Shown here: piece after piece, positions 1 through 11,172 of the stretch
How the letters are laid out: every line of letters starts with the position of its first letter
Position numbering within the stretch: position 1 is the first letter of the stretch
DNA from: Dryocosmus kuriphilus
Taxonomy: Eukaryota > Arthropoda > Insecta > Hymenoptera > Cynipidae
Reading direction: 5' to 3'
Assembly: GCA_038277395.1 (NCBI GenBank)
Contig: CM076193.1
Coordinates: 176,368,711-176,432,710, forward strand
DNA length: 64,000 nucleotides
Program-made: the position numbers and the translations under genes
Notes under the pieces: generated by a model
The model's input: only the letters and a program-made list of their open reading frames with translations
Databases searched by the model: none
Told to the model about the DNA's origin: nothing

Positions 1-1816
1 GGCTAAAGAAAGGGAAGGCAGGAGGAAGTGATGGGCTAAGTAATGAGGTATGGTCTTACAGCAGTGGAGAAACGAGAGGGAAATTGAAAGACGTGGCGAA
101 AAGGGTTTGGAGAGGGGAGGGATTTCCGGATGAGTCGAGGGAAGGTCTGATAACACCAATATACAAGAAAGGAGATAAAGAGAAGGTTGATAATTATAGG
201 GGGATAACACTCCTGAATACGGCGTACAAGGTATATGCGATGGTTCTGACACAAAGGTTAAAGAAGGAGGTAGAAGTCAAACGGATACTGCCGGAGAATC
301 ACGCAGGATTTAGAGAGGGCAAAAGTACGATGGACAACATATGTAGGCTACAACATGTAGTAGAGAAAGAGACGGAAAGAAAAGTAGGAAAACTATGTGC
401 GTTCTTTGTAGAATTAAAGGCCGCGTTCCCATCGATAAATAGGAAAAAATTGTGAGAGGTGATGAAGAAAAGGGGAATAAATGACTGTTTAATAGAAAAG
501 TTAAGGGAAATTTACATGGAACCCAGGGATAGGGTTAGTGTGGGAAAAGAAACATCAAAGGAGTTCTGGACAGAGCTAGGGTTGAGACAGGGCTGCCCAT
601 TGAGCCCACTGTTATTTGCAGTGTTTATAGCGGACATGGAAGAGGAGTTTAATAAAGGATTAGAAGGGGGAGTATTAGTAGGGAGGAAAAGATTTTGGTC
701 TCTGGCATACGCAGATGATATTGTGTTACTTGCTAGGGAGGTAGATGTCTTGAGAAGCATGGTGAAAAGATTAGAGATATATCTGCAGGAAAAGAAGCTA
801 ATACTGAATGTAAAAAAGTCCAAGGTAATGGTTTTCGGAAAAGGAGGTAGGAAAACGAAAAATAGAGACGAATGGGAATGGAGAGGAGAAAGTGTTGAAG
901 AAATAGAAGAGTTTGTTTACTTAGGATTTTTGTTTAAGAAAAATTGGAACATTAGAGGCCATGTGAAAGAAAGAGTAAAAAGAGCAACGGTAGTCATGAA
1001 GAAGGTGTGGGGACTAGGAGAGAAATTATTTAGAGATGATTTCAAGAGAAGAATGAGAATGCATGAGGCGTTAGTGATGAGTGTTTTACTGTATGGAGTG
1101 GAAATTTGGGGGTGGAGGGAGTACGTGGAAGTGGAAAGACTGCATGAAAAATTTATTAGATGGACGCTGGGTCTAGATAAAAGCACGACATGGTACATAG
1201 TATTGAAAGAAATAGATAGAGAAAAAATTAAGATAAGAGCAGGGAACAGAGAATGAAAGTTTGAAGAAAAAGCCCTGGAAAGCAATGGAAGAATGATTGT
1301 TAAGCATGGTTAGAAGAGAGAGAATTAGGATTAGGGGGGAGGAAAGGATTAGAAGAAAGGGAAAGGTAGCTAAATAGGAATGGTTGGTCAAGGGAATTAG
1401 TGAGGAGAGAACGCATAATGGGAATAAAAGTACAACAAAATTTGATGATTGGAGATAGAGAGGTACTAAGGCAATTGATTGAAAATAAAATAAAAGAAGC
1501 AAAATACAATGAAAAGCATGTCTGGATAAAAGCAGAGGGTATAGCAAAATATTTGGAGAATAAGGGGGAAAGAGGATCGCAGAAACTGTTTGCCAGAGCA
1601 AGTTGTGGGAAAAAGGAGGAATGGAACAAGTACTGGGTGAAAGAAGAGGAAAGAAAATGCATGATATGTGAGAGAGGTAGAGCAACGTTTAAGCACTGGT
1701 TAGAAGATTGTGAAAAAGTAGAAAAGGATTGAATGACAATGGGAAAGATATGGAATGAAAAGGGAGCATGTTTCTGGGCCATGATAGCCGAAATAAAACA
1801 TCTTATACTACTACGG
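1..1816 (+). mobile_element. LINE (APE-type non-LTR retrotransposon) copy 1, 5'-truncated by the window edge, decayed
   Basis: Reverse transcriptase and C-terminal part of a LINE polyprotein. Seen: fingers/palm blocks in 84-455 (TPIYKKGDKE, NYRGITLLN, ENHAGFREGKSTMDN), then 459-1256 with LRQGCPLSPLLFAVF and the catalytic AYADD box near 712, and a thumb/connection region with VYLGF. A TGA at 453-455 replaces the Trp present in the sister copy at 60-63 kb (KLWEV), and another TGA ends the frame at 1254-1256. The distal piece 1400-1732 has a Cys-Cys..His..Cys knuckle (CMICERGRATFKHWLEDC) typical of LINE C-termini. The 3' end, CATCTTATACTACTA at about 1802-1816, matches the 3' end of the 60-kb copy, which fixes the boundary. 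A pseudogene. The clade (R1/Jockey/I-like) is not resolved. Confidence 0.88.
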
Positions 1817-2344
1817 TGGCAAGGTGAGGTGCGGGGAGATAGGAACGTGGAAGGGGTAGTCTCCCCATGGTGGTAGCCTACTACTACTGATTTGTCACAG
1901 CGCTCTTAGAGTTCAGACCATTTGTTTAATTTCGACTTTAGTTTACTGGGAATCTTATTTAGAGAGAATAATACAGGTGCAAGACGAATTATTGAATGCA
2001 TTCTTATTAATGCTATCTTTTTGACATTTGGATTGCAATATTCTTACTTTATGTTTAGAATTAATATAAAATTCTTGAAGAAGGCCCGCAGGGTAGCCGA
2101 AACGTCTTAACATGCTTGTGATATTTGAATTTCAAAAAATTTTTAAACATATTCTTTGCTCTTTTTAAAAGGGCTGTAAGATCTTCCCAAGTAAACTGAA
2201 TTTCTATGGTTATTCAATGCGGTCGAAATAAAGGAGGAAATACATTTTGGTATAACACAAGATGCTATTGATTTACAAGATGTCATATTGTCCCAATTTA
2301 CATAATATTTTACCTTCTACAAGAATCCGACGTTTACATTGAAG

Positions 2345-2430
<86 letters not shown>

Positions 2431-2738
2431 TAACATAAGAGCTCATTTAAGACTTCTAAGAATTAAAACAAATTCTGCACTATATGTTCAAAATATTTGA
2501 CCATACAGATTTATATCAGTAGATTAATCTTTCTGTACTGTAGCAAAATGATGTTTGTTATACATATGCTTTATTACATTTTATCCTATCTACTATACGG
2601 TGGTCTCCCCTATAGGAAAATTATTATTATAGATAATCACTCTCAGTCTAAACGTAATAATTTCTTAATTAAAATATTTGACTTCGAAATCTTGAGAACC
2701 ATAATACATATACCCTGTAATGTAATTATTAGTTACTT
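1817..2738 (-). other. 3' flank of gene copy A (part of the duplicated unit) with Penelope-type hammerhead-like remnant
   Basis: No gene. The stretch matches the 3' flanks of copies C (14800-16271) and D (40985-44990) and the orphan flank at 12570-12970. Shared landmarks are CCTACTACTACTG near 1877, a block ending GAAGAAGGCCCGCAGGGTAG followed by CCGAAACGTC near 2074-2107, and GGTGGTCTCCCC near 2600. The GAAGAAGG...CCGAAACGTC core resembles the hammerhead motif of Penelope-like elements but lacks the canonical CTGATGA, so I read it as an old Penelope remnant carried along by duplication. Confidence 0.6.
2349..2428. repeat. (TA)n microsatellite, about 80 bp
   Basis: An uninterrupted AT dinucleotide run in the 3' flank of copy A. 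It is not shared with the other copies, so it expanded after duplication. Confidence 0.97.
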
Positions 2739-5700
2739 TTACCATTTTTCACGATCTTCTATACGCACTACACTAAAATGATCATAGATTGAGTGGTTAA
2801 TGCCTATTGGTACTTCGCTCGCTTCATGTGGGGTCAGTGGGTAAACCCTGCCTTCTAACGTGTTTAATTTTGCACGTATTCTTTCCATATTGTATATTCC
2901 ACGAAGGGCCTTATTGCCAGCTAATATTGCAAGAATGACACCATCAGATGTTGTTATTACTTTTTGTGTTCGGGTTATCATGGGCCGAAAGCGACAGCCT
3001 CCTGCATACAATTGAACTGGAGCATTGTCAGGAAAACGGAATTTTCGAATTTCGTACAACTGGTTTGGATTCGTGTTGGGAATTAGCCGAATAAGTTCAA
3101 GATCATCAGTATAAAAAAGCTGGACATCATAAGCAGACAAGTGCGTGTAACGAGGAGGAGATATGCATCCGGAACGTTGGGGAGACCTGGACCTGGAACG
3201 ATGTGGAGAAGTGGCGAGAGGAAAGCGCTCAGGAGAATAAGGGGGTCTAGGACGAGGAACACCAGGAATTTCGGCGCCATTGGGTAAACATTCGAACTGT
3301 GAACTTAACGCTGCAACAAAAAGCAGAGGATTAATGTTTTTGACGTGCGTGCTTTGTTGTTATATCATAAACCCCTGGGTGCGAACTAGTATGGCGAACC
3401 AAAGAACGGCTTAATAGTGACTTTCAGTAGAATTATAACGATCTTCTTTTATCCACAATATTTGATACGCCATTTTTAAAATTTGAATTCTGATTAATAA
3501 TTCTTAATCAGCGACGGGAAAAGTATTTTGATAGGAGTTTTTAGGATATCGTTCTGATGAAATGCTTACTCTATTAGCAGCCTATATTGCCTCAATATTG
3601 CACCGATATTGACAGCACTATTGAGGCAGCATTGACGTAACATAAGGACGGCGGTTTTGGAGACATTCGAGGGCTAAGGTTATTATTATTTTGAAGAACA
3701 GACATCTCGTAAGCCGTAGGAGATAGGTAAAAGATGGATATCTATATTGGGCATTGAGTACATGTAGCTTACTCTATTATATATAGGTCTATAATGTAAA
3801 ATGAAAACCATTTTCACCTACATACACTATGATGTACTTGATATTTGTTGTTGAAAATCATAACTGAATCTTTTTTGGATTTATGGCTTCCCTATGGGAT
3901 CACACATTTCTGCTGCTGTCTCTGATTTAGTGATGGAAATTTTGGGGCATGATATCATCTCTCAAAACTCAATGTTTAAACCCTTATTTTTCTATACATA
4001 TGTGGACGATACCCTATCTTGTCTTCATGATGATCAAATTGAACAATTTAAAAACCTTTTCAACTCATATCATAGCAGAATGCAGTTCACTATTGAAAAT
4101 GAAAAAAACACATAGTATAGATTTTTTGGATGTACAGATATCGAATGTTAATGGTTGAGTATACGCAAACTGGTTTCGTAAAGAAACATGGTCTGGAAGA
4201 TACACTAATTATCACTCTATTACTTTTCCACCTTACAAAAATAGTATGGTAAATAGTCTTGTTGACAGAGCAGTTAAACTTTCGCATTCTTCTTTTCATG
4301 ATGAAAACTTAAATATTATCGCTTGCACTCTTATTAACAATGCTTTTCCTATCAATATCGCTAACGAGCTTATTAACAAAAGGGTTGTAAAACTAAATTC
4401 TCTATCTTCCAACATTTCAAACAATGACTCAAATCTAGAACGATCCATTATCTTACCGTATAATCTACAAACGTCCAGAATATTTCAAAAGATTTATACC
4501 AAATACAATATTAAAATCATTTTTAAACCTATAAAAAGACAAAGAACTGCTTTCGAAATCAGAAAGATGCTATTCCACGCAACAAAATATCTAATGTTAT
4601 CTACAGAATATCATGTTCAGATTGTGATAAATGTTATATTGGTGAGACAAAAAGATTCATCGACACAAGAATCAATCAACATCGTAGAGACTGTATTACT
4701 AACAAAATCAACACTCCACTTTCAAAACACGCAACCCAAAATAAATATTCATTTGATTTTGTCAATCTTAAGGTTCTAGATAAAGAATCAGATTATTAAA
4801 AACGTGTTTTCATGGAGATGTTCCATATTGTGAAAAATAATAATAATATTAACTTTAAAACAGACATAGATAATATGAGCATCACTTATAATAGCCTCAT
4901 TCGTTCTATTAAATAGCACATTATATTTTTACACAAATATGCTTTTGAAAAAACATTTCAAATTTATAACTTCTATATTTAACTCAATACGTCAGCGAAT
5001 TATAATATTGTATTCAAATTTCAACACGTAAAACTGACGTCAGCAACACGTCATGCGCATAACTACACTCCCCATACTTACAGATGGTCAAACCACCTTG
5101 TTTACGGTCACCTACTTGTAATTTCCGAAACAGGTGTCAGTCTGCTGGACGGAATGATTCTTAAAACATTTATGTTTTGTGTTATGTCCATAATAAATAA
5201 CAAATTTACTAATAATTCCGTCCAGCAGAACACATCGTTTTATACAACTATTACGGCATATCATAACTATCAGGTAACTCATATTTGAGCTTTAACTTAA
5301 AAGTACTTTATTTCATTGTCCACTTTTGTCACACAGGTCATAACTGTTTTTTTCCATTTTTCAATCTGATGAGGACTGTAGAGTACAGCCGAAACGTCAT
5401 GTGTATTAGGAATTACTGAGAGACTCCCAGTTTTTTCACATCTTTTAATAAAGGACCAGTAACCAACAAAAAGAATTTTTTTACATCTTAAACTTAATGA
5501 TACGTCAATGTTGCCTCCATATTGCCGTCAATATTTCCGGCGTTGCAGGAAATATCGGTGCAACATTGAGGAAATGTTGGGTGCTAATAGGTTAGTTAAC
5601 TGACAGAGTTGAATTTATTGATATAAAGGGTCCTACAGTTGTAAATATTTGACCGTATCAGAAATCATGTATGTGCATTTCCATAGATTTTAAAGTTATT

Positions 5701-7139
5701 TTTATCTGAATGTGCCGCAGAACCAAAAACCGACAGGGGAAGGAAAAAGAAGGAAGAGCATTTGTTTCGTTGCCTTTCTCTTTCCCCTCTTTTTTGCTTT
5801 ACTCTTTTAATTTTGCTAAAACCTTCTTGTCCGGGGTTGATCCAAATTTGATCGGAGAGTTAGTTTGTTTTCTTCACCAACTTTTAATTTGAAAAACCCA
5901 GCTTCTCCAATTCTTCATTTTTTATTTTCATTTATCTCCCCATGCTATAAATTAATGTGCTAAAAGACTAGATTCTTAGTTTCTTCATAGAATTTCAAGA
6001 ATATCATTCACATTTAAATACATGTGGACATAAGTCTTTAAGAGTCGGGATCAGCAAGAGGGTAATTAAGATATAATCAAATTGTTGTTTATATTTCCAG
6101 TCGAGAGTGAGCACTTAAAAACCTTGATAATTCGCAATAAAAACCTCGACAGAGGTAACCTTGTTTCAACAAAAAATTTTAGCGACAAATTTTATTATAT
6201 TTAAAACGATATTCACAGCATGGAAGGAGATTTTTGGCAAAGAGTTTCTGTTATCTTTCACAGCATATATGTCGTTGAACAAATATTTCATGATAAAGTA
6301 TATTAACGTATTTCGCATTTCGAACGAAAAGTCTAGAAATTCGAATTTTTACTGGCCCAACGGTATCTCTGAAAATGTTCATTATATGAAAAAAAATTAT
6401 AAATTACAAAAATTAATTTTTTTATGTATAAACTTGTAGAGAATGACAATGTCAACCTTTTCCCTATATGTACTTTTTCCGATGATTAGCTTTACTCCTA
6501 AAAATAGAAAATTATAAAAATTTTAACTTTGAAATGAATGTTTTTACAAAATAAGGCGTCATATCGCAGTATTACATTCTGTAAAAATAATGCTCAACGA
6601 AAAATCAAGTGCGGTCATAGAAAATTGTCAGAAATATGCATTTAATAAGAAAGGGCGCAACCTAACACCGAAAGCCGAACATTGAGTTCGCCGCCTGCTC
6701 GGTTTCTTATAATTTGCAACTTTCTGACGATATTCAAAGAATGCATTTAAGAATCTTCAGAAGTTTTTCTCCAAAAGTATGCAACAAATAGCCCACTGGA
6801 ACTTCTTTTCAGTTTGTCTGCATCCCGAGAATATAGTGTTTTGTACAAATACGGACACTCTAAGGATCTCAAGCTTTATTTGAGTATAAACAGTACCTTT
6901 CGAATTCCATTTTTTTACCGGAATAAATTCAGATATCATTCGTACTCATTTCAGATAAATTCAGGTCAACTTCAGAATAAAATAATAATTCAGATAGAAA
7001 GCGGTTTAAATTGGTCAAATTGTTGTTTGCTGAAAGCTTAAAAGTGCAATTAAAATTATAGATACATTACATCATCATATTTACCTATTGTATTGAAAGC
7101 AGACGCCAAGAATAAGACCACAGTAGAAACGACCATCAT
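2739..7139 (-). CDS. Secreted protein family, copy A, two exons: 7139..7085 and 3310..2739; intact, 208 aa
   Basis: Function unknown; a predicted secreted protein. Exon 1 (55 nt) encodes MMVVSTVVLFLASAFNTI, a signal peptide, and ends G|GTAAAT in phase 1. The intron is 3.77 kb and holds MITEs and a Penelope-like element. Exon 2 begins after TTTTTTGTTGCAG and stays open to TAA at 2739-2741. The mature protein starts LSSQFECLPNGAEIPGV, followed by a Pro/Arg/Ser-rich linker (RSRSRSPQR), then LELIRLIPNTNPNQLYEIRK, FRFPDNAP, a glycine turn (YAGG), QKVITTSDGVILAIL and a Tyr-Pro-Leu-Thr block. The start is chosen by alignment with the four other exon 1 copies, all 55 nt. The intact frame is notable in such TE-rich surroundings. 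Compared with copy D it is 5 codons shorter. The C-terminal domain weakly recalls the RNase T1 fold (see findings). It could be a venom, gland or effector protein; nothing in the sequence decides that. Confidence 0.82.
3878..5480 (+). mobile_element. Penelope-like element (PLE), 5'-truncated; RT palm, GIY-YIG endonuclease, 3' hammerhead
   Basis: Starts inside the RT domain: PMGSHISAAVSDLVMEIL near 3892, then YVDDT at about 4000 (catalytic palm), and DFLDVQI in the next frame. A stop and frame changes follow at 4115-4246. The piece 4246-4590 (MVNSLVDRAVKLSHSSFHDE...) is the linker domain. In a shifted frame, 4598-4790 reads VIYRISCSDCDKCYIGETKR, the GIY-YIG endonuclease signature of PLEs with its Cys pair. 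The 3' tail carries a hammerhead ribozyme core at 5366-5398. The element sits inside MITE 1 in the intron of copy A and must be younger than the A/C duplication, because C has the empty site. No longer coding-competent. Confidence 0.85.
5366..5398 (+). ncRNA. Hammerhead ribozyme core of the Penelope-like element
   Basis: CTGATGAG (5366-5373) is followed by a hairpin in which CTGTA (5376-5380) pairs with TACAG (5384-5388) around a GAG loop, closed by G-C pairs, then CGAAACGTC (5390-5398). These are the conserved core boxes and stem II of a hammerhead. ACGT after GAA is self-complementary, fitting the minimal stem III reported for PLE hammerheads, which act as dimers. Predicted cleavage is after GTC at 5398. 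Stem I is short and uncertain. Confidence 0.75.
5715..5870. mobile_element. MITE family 2, partial copy in intron of A
   Basis: One terminal inverted repeat (ending ...ATCGGAGAGTTAGTTTGTTT near 5870) and part of the core match the complete copies at 39446-39751 (intron of D) and 59650-59970 (intron of E). The other terminus is missing. The flanking intron is also homologous in A and E, so the MITE was present before duplication. Confidence 0.72.
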
Positions 7140-7160
7140 TTTTGCGTATTTGACGAAAAA

Positions 7161-7189
7161 CTGCCTAATTTGTTAATGAAGTAATTCGC

Positions 7190-7258
<69 letters not shown>
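7161..7258 (-). promoter_or_regulatory. Promoter of copy A with TATA box expanded into a (TA)n microsatellite
   Basis: In copies D and E the sequence upstream of the start reads TATATA(TA)-CG...-CACTTCATT-...-GGCAGTTTTT-...-ATG. In copy A the same order is found on the minus strand (GGCAG at 7165-7161, TACGCGAATTACTTCATT above it), but the TATA box is a run of about 68 bp of TA at 7191-7258. The upstream flank shared by the other copies is absent and is replaced by the transposon that begins at 7261. Confidence 0.65.
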
Positions 7259-7260
<2 letters not shown>

Positions 7261-7777
7261 CCGGGTGTCTAAAAAGTCCCGGAACGGTTGGATATTTCCT
7301 CAGGTAAAATATATCTCAAAAAAGTGAAGGTCATTCCTAAATAAATTTCAACGAGGAATTCAATGGCGACCTTCATTTTGACCTTGAAGTTGACCTTCAT
7401 GGCTTTTTTAAGGTCAACCTTGTTTTTTAAAATGGAAGACCCCCTTTTTTATATCTGCAGTCGATAGAGCGGAAAATTCTACGTTCAGGTACCTACCCAA
7501 GTCATAGGTCAATTGTAACGTTCACGGTCAGTTAGAGGTTATTTGAAATTAACAAAGTTTTCCAAGAGGTCAGTGTAATTCCTGAAGTAAATTTCAACGA
7601 GAAATTCATTGGTGAGCTCTGTATTGATCTTGGTGATGATCTTCAAGGTTTTTTCAAGGTTTTTTCCAAGCAGTTTACGTTTACGTTTAGCATTACCCCG
7701 GAACAACGACGTGGACGTAGTAAATTCTGTTCCCTTTGGGGTGCTTGATTCGCGTGAGTCCCCTTGCCTCTCACGCT

Positions 7778-8866
7778 TCAGTGAAGATGTTCGAACTGAA
7801 AACCTTGAACTTCTTGACAAGAAGCTATGCGATTGTAAAACTCAGTTACAGCATTACGAATCATATCCCTATCAATGAAAGTAGCCTGTTGCAGAATCCG
7901 ATTCTGCAATATGTCTAAGCTTTGGGGTTGCGTTGAGTATACTTTGCTCTTTACATAACCCCAAAGAAAATAGTCAAGAGGCATCAGATCAGGAGATCTA
8001 GCAGGCCACACGATTTCACCCCTTCTTCCAATCCACCTTTGAGGGAACAGAGTATCCAAATATGCTCGAACCTCCCTACCGTAATGAGCCGCTGCTCCGT
8101 CCTGCTGGAACCAAATATTTTGAAAATTATCGCCTGTAATCTCCCTTATTCTTGGTACAATTTGGTTTATGAGAAGCTCTTCATATGCACGTGCATTGAG
8201 ATTACCATCGACGAAGAAAGGGCCTATCAATGTATCATTCAAGATACCGGCCCAAACATTAATCTTTTGTGGATATTGTGTGTGACTCTTCAACATCCAA
8301 TCAGGATTTGTGTTGGAACAATATCTACAATTTTGCCTGTTAACGTCACCTTTTAAAGTGAAAGTAGCTTCACCTGATAATCCAGTATTGTAAAAGAAAA
8401 GAGGATCTCTATCAATTCTGTCCATCGTAATTTCACAAAATTCAACCCGACGATCAGGATCGTCTGCATTGAGCTCTTGTACCATATGAACTTTGTAAGG
8501 ATGGAAATTAATGCTTTTTAAAATATTTCGTACTCTCTCGGGGACAACGTCACGCTCATCACTAGCTCGACATAAACTAAGGTGTGGGTTTTCAACAATT
8601 GCTTGGGCAATGTCCATCTGCATCTCCTCAGATCCTGCAGATTTCGCCCGACCAGTTCTCTGAAGATCCTTGATAGATCCATGATTCATAAAGCACCTTA
8701 CAGTTCTTTCAATTGTTGATTTTGAGACAGGATTTAACACTTCTCCATTACGAAAAGTGCGATTAAAAAGCAAACGAACTTGATCATAAGATCGAACTCG
8801 ATCTCCCCAACTACGTATCATTAATACAGATACCCTTTCTCGCTCCGAAAGTTTGGCTTACGCCAT
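7778..8866 (-). pseudogene. IS630/mariner-like transposase, nearly full-length but disabled
   Basis: DNA cut-and-paste transposase of the DDE type. The first ATG of the frame (8866) is followed by TAA as third codon; the next in-frame ATG at 8821 leaves 347 codons open to the stop at 7778. N-terminal helix-turn-helix (SYDQVRLLFNRTF, STIERTVRCFMNHGS, LQRTGRAKS), then the catalytic part: the block normally reading SDEATF is SGEATFTLKGDVNRQNCRY, so the first catalytic Asp has become Gly. The second Asp is kept in WFQQDGAAAHYG and the third in WPARSPDLMPLDYFLWG. Same family as the fragment at 35184-35868. Probably dead, but only recently so, given the otherwise open frame. Confidence 0.87.
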
Positions 8867-9149
8867 AACAATCTTTTAGCGAAAGATAGTAAGTATGTAT
8901 TCGTAATACGTAAATTTAATTTCGATTCGTAATATTCGTATGGAAAAAACGGTACAGGACTAATGGTATTGCCTTAGGTATTGACTCAGGTATCGAAAAA
9001 CGGTATAGGGCTGTATAACTCTTTGGGGAGGAACAGAACTCTCACCAGAACACCTGGAACTTTTAACGAAAAATTTCCTTATGATTTTACAATATTCAAA
9101 ACGCTGTAACCAAGAACAATACAGAGCTAACCAATCAATTTTTCGTTGA

Positions 9150-9540
9150 AATGTACCTCAGGAATTGCATTGACCTCTTGGAAAACTTTGTTAATTTCAA
9201 ATAACCTCTAACTGACCTTGAACGTTACAATTGACCTATGGCTTGGGTAGGGACCTGAACGTAGAATTTTCCACTCTATCGATTGCAGATGTAAAAAAGG
9301 GGGTTTCCATTTTAAAAAACAATGTTGACCTTCAAAAAGCCATGAAGTTCAACATCAAGGTCAAAATGAACATCACCATTGAATTGCTCGTTGAAATCTA
9401 CTTCAGGAATTGCACTGACCTCTTGGAAAGCTTTGTTAATTTTAAATAACCTCTAACTGACCTTGAACGTTACAATTGACCTATGACTTGGGTACGTACC
9501 TGAACGTACAATTTTCCACGCTATCGATTGCAGATGTAAA
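9150..9540. repeat. Subterminal tandem repeat of the IS630-like element, about 245-bp unit
   Basis: The unit contains CTAACTGACCTTGAACGTTA, GACCTATG.CTTGGGTA, CTATCGATTGCAGATGTAAA and CTTCAGGAATTGCACTGACC in order. Copies lie at about 9150-9430, from 9430 (broken by the module at 9543) on to about 10890, and at 10890-11120. An inverted copy forms the left end (about 7360-7600). Confidence 0.8.
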
Positions 9541-9542
9541 AA

Positions 9543-10735
9543 ATCTGCCCGCTTCGCGGGCACGTTCTCATCGCGCGCTTCGCGCGAAGTATGGGCGCGC
9601 CTATGGCGCGCGTCTGTTGGCACTCGCGCTTCGCGCTCAGTGTTTATGGATCGTATAAACCTTTAAATTAAAAATTCCAAAAGAACTTATTTTACTTAAG
9701 GCTCTATCGCCCTTAAGGAATACATTCTCACCATGACACTCGCGCTTCGCGCTCGATAATTACATTTTTTAAAACACATTGTAGATTGGTAAAGTTTTTT
9801 AGTGATTTTCCAAATTTTCACAATAGAGAATTTCGATTCTTAAAAGTAAAACGATGAGTCTTAACGAATAAATATTGTAGCTCTTTACAAGGTGAACAAT
9901 TCTGCTTGTTAATATTTTCTCATATCTTGCACAGTTTTGCTGAAAAGTGTTTTTCTTTATATTTCATAACATATTTCACGAATAACTCAAAAACTACGCT
10001 TCTGATCAAAAAAAATGGTAGAGAGCAAATTTGTAGACATTTTTGAGACGAACAACATTGTTTATTATTATTTTTCCGTATTTCCATAGTTTGGCGGGAA
10101 ATTTGAAATTTTTCGTTTTTAATAACGTTTTATCAATTAAAACAAAAACCATGCATTTTATCAAAAAATGGTTAAAACAAAATTTGTAGATAGTTTTAAA
10201 TTGAACAACTTTGTTTCATTCCACTTTCTTGTATCTTGAATATTTTGGCAGGAAACCAGAGTTTTTTAATTTTAATAGCGTTTTCTTGATTCATTCAGAA
10301 ACCGTTCATTTTATCGAAAAACGGTTGAGACAAAATTTGTGGATTTTTTTAAGATGAATAATTTTACTTTCCTACATTTTTTTGTATCTCTCATAGTTTA
10401 GCCGAAAAATGGATTTCTTTATTTTGTGAAAACCGTTTTTTATGGATAAAACCATAACCGTTGGTCAAAAACCGCTGGTTAACGAATCCGTCCTCTCTTT
10501 TTACCCCTTAAAGAAGTGTACCAAAGCGCACTCGAATCCGATTAGTCCTTCGAAAGTTATCGTGGGAACAGGCTCCGACAACGACGACAACGACGACGAC
10601 AACGACAGCAGACAGACAGACACCGTCGTAAAAACTATTTTTTCGGATTCAGGAGGTCTCAAAACGTGGAGATTTTATGAAACCCGCGAAAGTCATTTTT
10701 CACATAAAACTAATACCTTCTCATTGAGATGAGAA
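9543..10735 (+). mobile_element. Non-autonomous dispersed module (GC-palindrome head, GTCGTT/ACGACA core, hairpin tail)
   Basis: Inserted in the IS630-like element between two copies of ATGTAAAAAA (9533-9542 and 10734-10743 approximately), which fits a target-site duplication. The head TCTGCCCGCTTCGCGGGCAC is followed by GCGCGC-rich palindromes and CACTCGCGCTTCGCGCTC. The middle holds degenerate AACGGTTTTTGTTTTAAT-type repeats. The tail has (ACGACA)n, CAGACAGACACCGTCG and the hairpin TTCTCATTGAGATGAGAATG. The same module, reversed and expanded, builds the 6-kb array at 18935-25265, and a 3' fragment lies at 33262-33437. I know of no transposase for it. Confidence 0.65.
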
Positions 10736-11172
10736 TGTAAAAAAGGGGTTTTTCATTCAAAAAAACAAAGTTAACATTCAACAAGACAAGAAGGTCAACT
10801 TCAAGGTCAAAATGAAGGTCACCATTGAATTCCTCGTCGAAATTTACTTCAGGAATTGCACTGTCCTCTTGGAAATCTTTGTTACTTTCAAATAACCCCT
10901 AACTGACCTTGAACGTTACAATTGACCTATGAATTGGGTACGTACCTGAATGTAGAATTTTCTGCTCTACCGATTGCAGATGTAAAAAATGGGTTTCCAT
11001 TTAAAAAAACAAAGTTCACCTTCAAATAGCCATGAAGGTCAACTTCAAGGTCAAAATGAAGGTCAACATTGAATTCCTCGTTGAAATTTACTTCAGTAAT
11101 GACATTCACTTTTTTGAGAAATATTTTACCTGAGGAAATATCTAACCGTCCAGGGACCTTTTAGACACCCGG

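Larger units (their letters stand above)
3570..5591. mobile_element. MITE family 1, copy in intron of A, split by the Penelope-like element
   Basis: The two halves (3570-3877 and about 5481-5591) are the arms of the 412-bp MITE seen whole at 17126-17537 in copy C. Each end has an inverted copy starting CTATTAGC and running through CAATATTGCCTCAATGTTGC-like sequence. The intervening 1.6 kb is the Penelope-like insertion. Confidence 0.75.
7261..11172. mobile_element. IS630/Tc1-mariner superfamily element, 3.9 kb, TA target site, with internal repeats and a nested insertion
   Basis: Both ends carry the inverted terminus CCGGGTGTCTAAAAAGTCCC (right end CCAGGGACCTTTTAGACACC, one mismatch region), each flanked by TA (7259-7260 and 11173-11174). 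The termini extend into long imperfect inverted repeats made of GACCTT/AAGGTC-rich subunits. A transposase pseudogene lies on the minus strand, and a 1.2-kb unrelated module is nested at 9543-10735. The element interrupts the intron of copy B right at the junction with the promoter of copy A. Confidence 0.87.

Noticed and set aside
5710..5892. 60-codon plus-strand frame
   Set aside because: Lies within MITE 2 and is not conserved in the other MITE copies.
10442..10732. 96-codon frame in the module at 9543
   Set aside because: It spans the same ACGACA repeat and flanks as the array units and has no recognisable domain.
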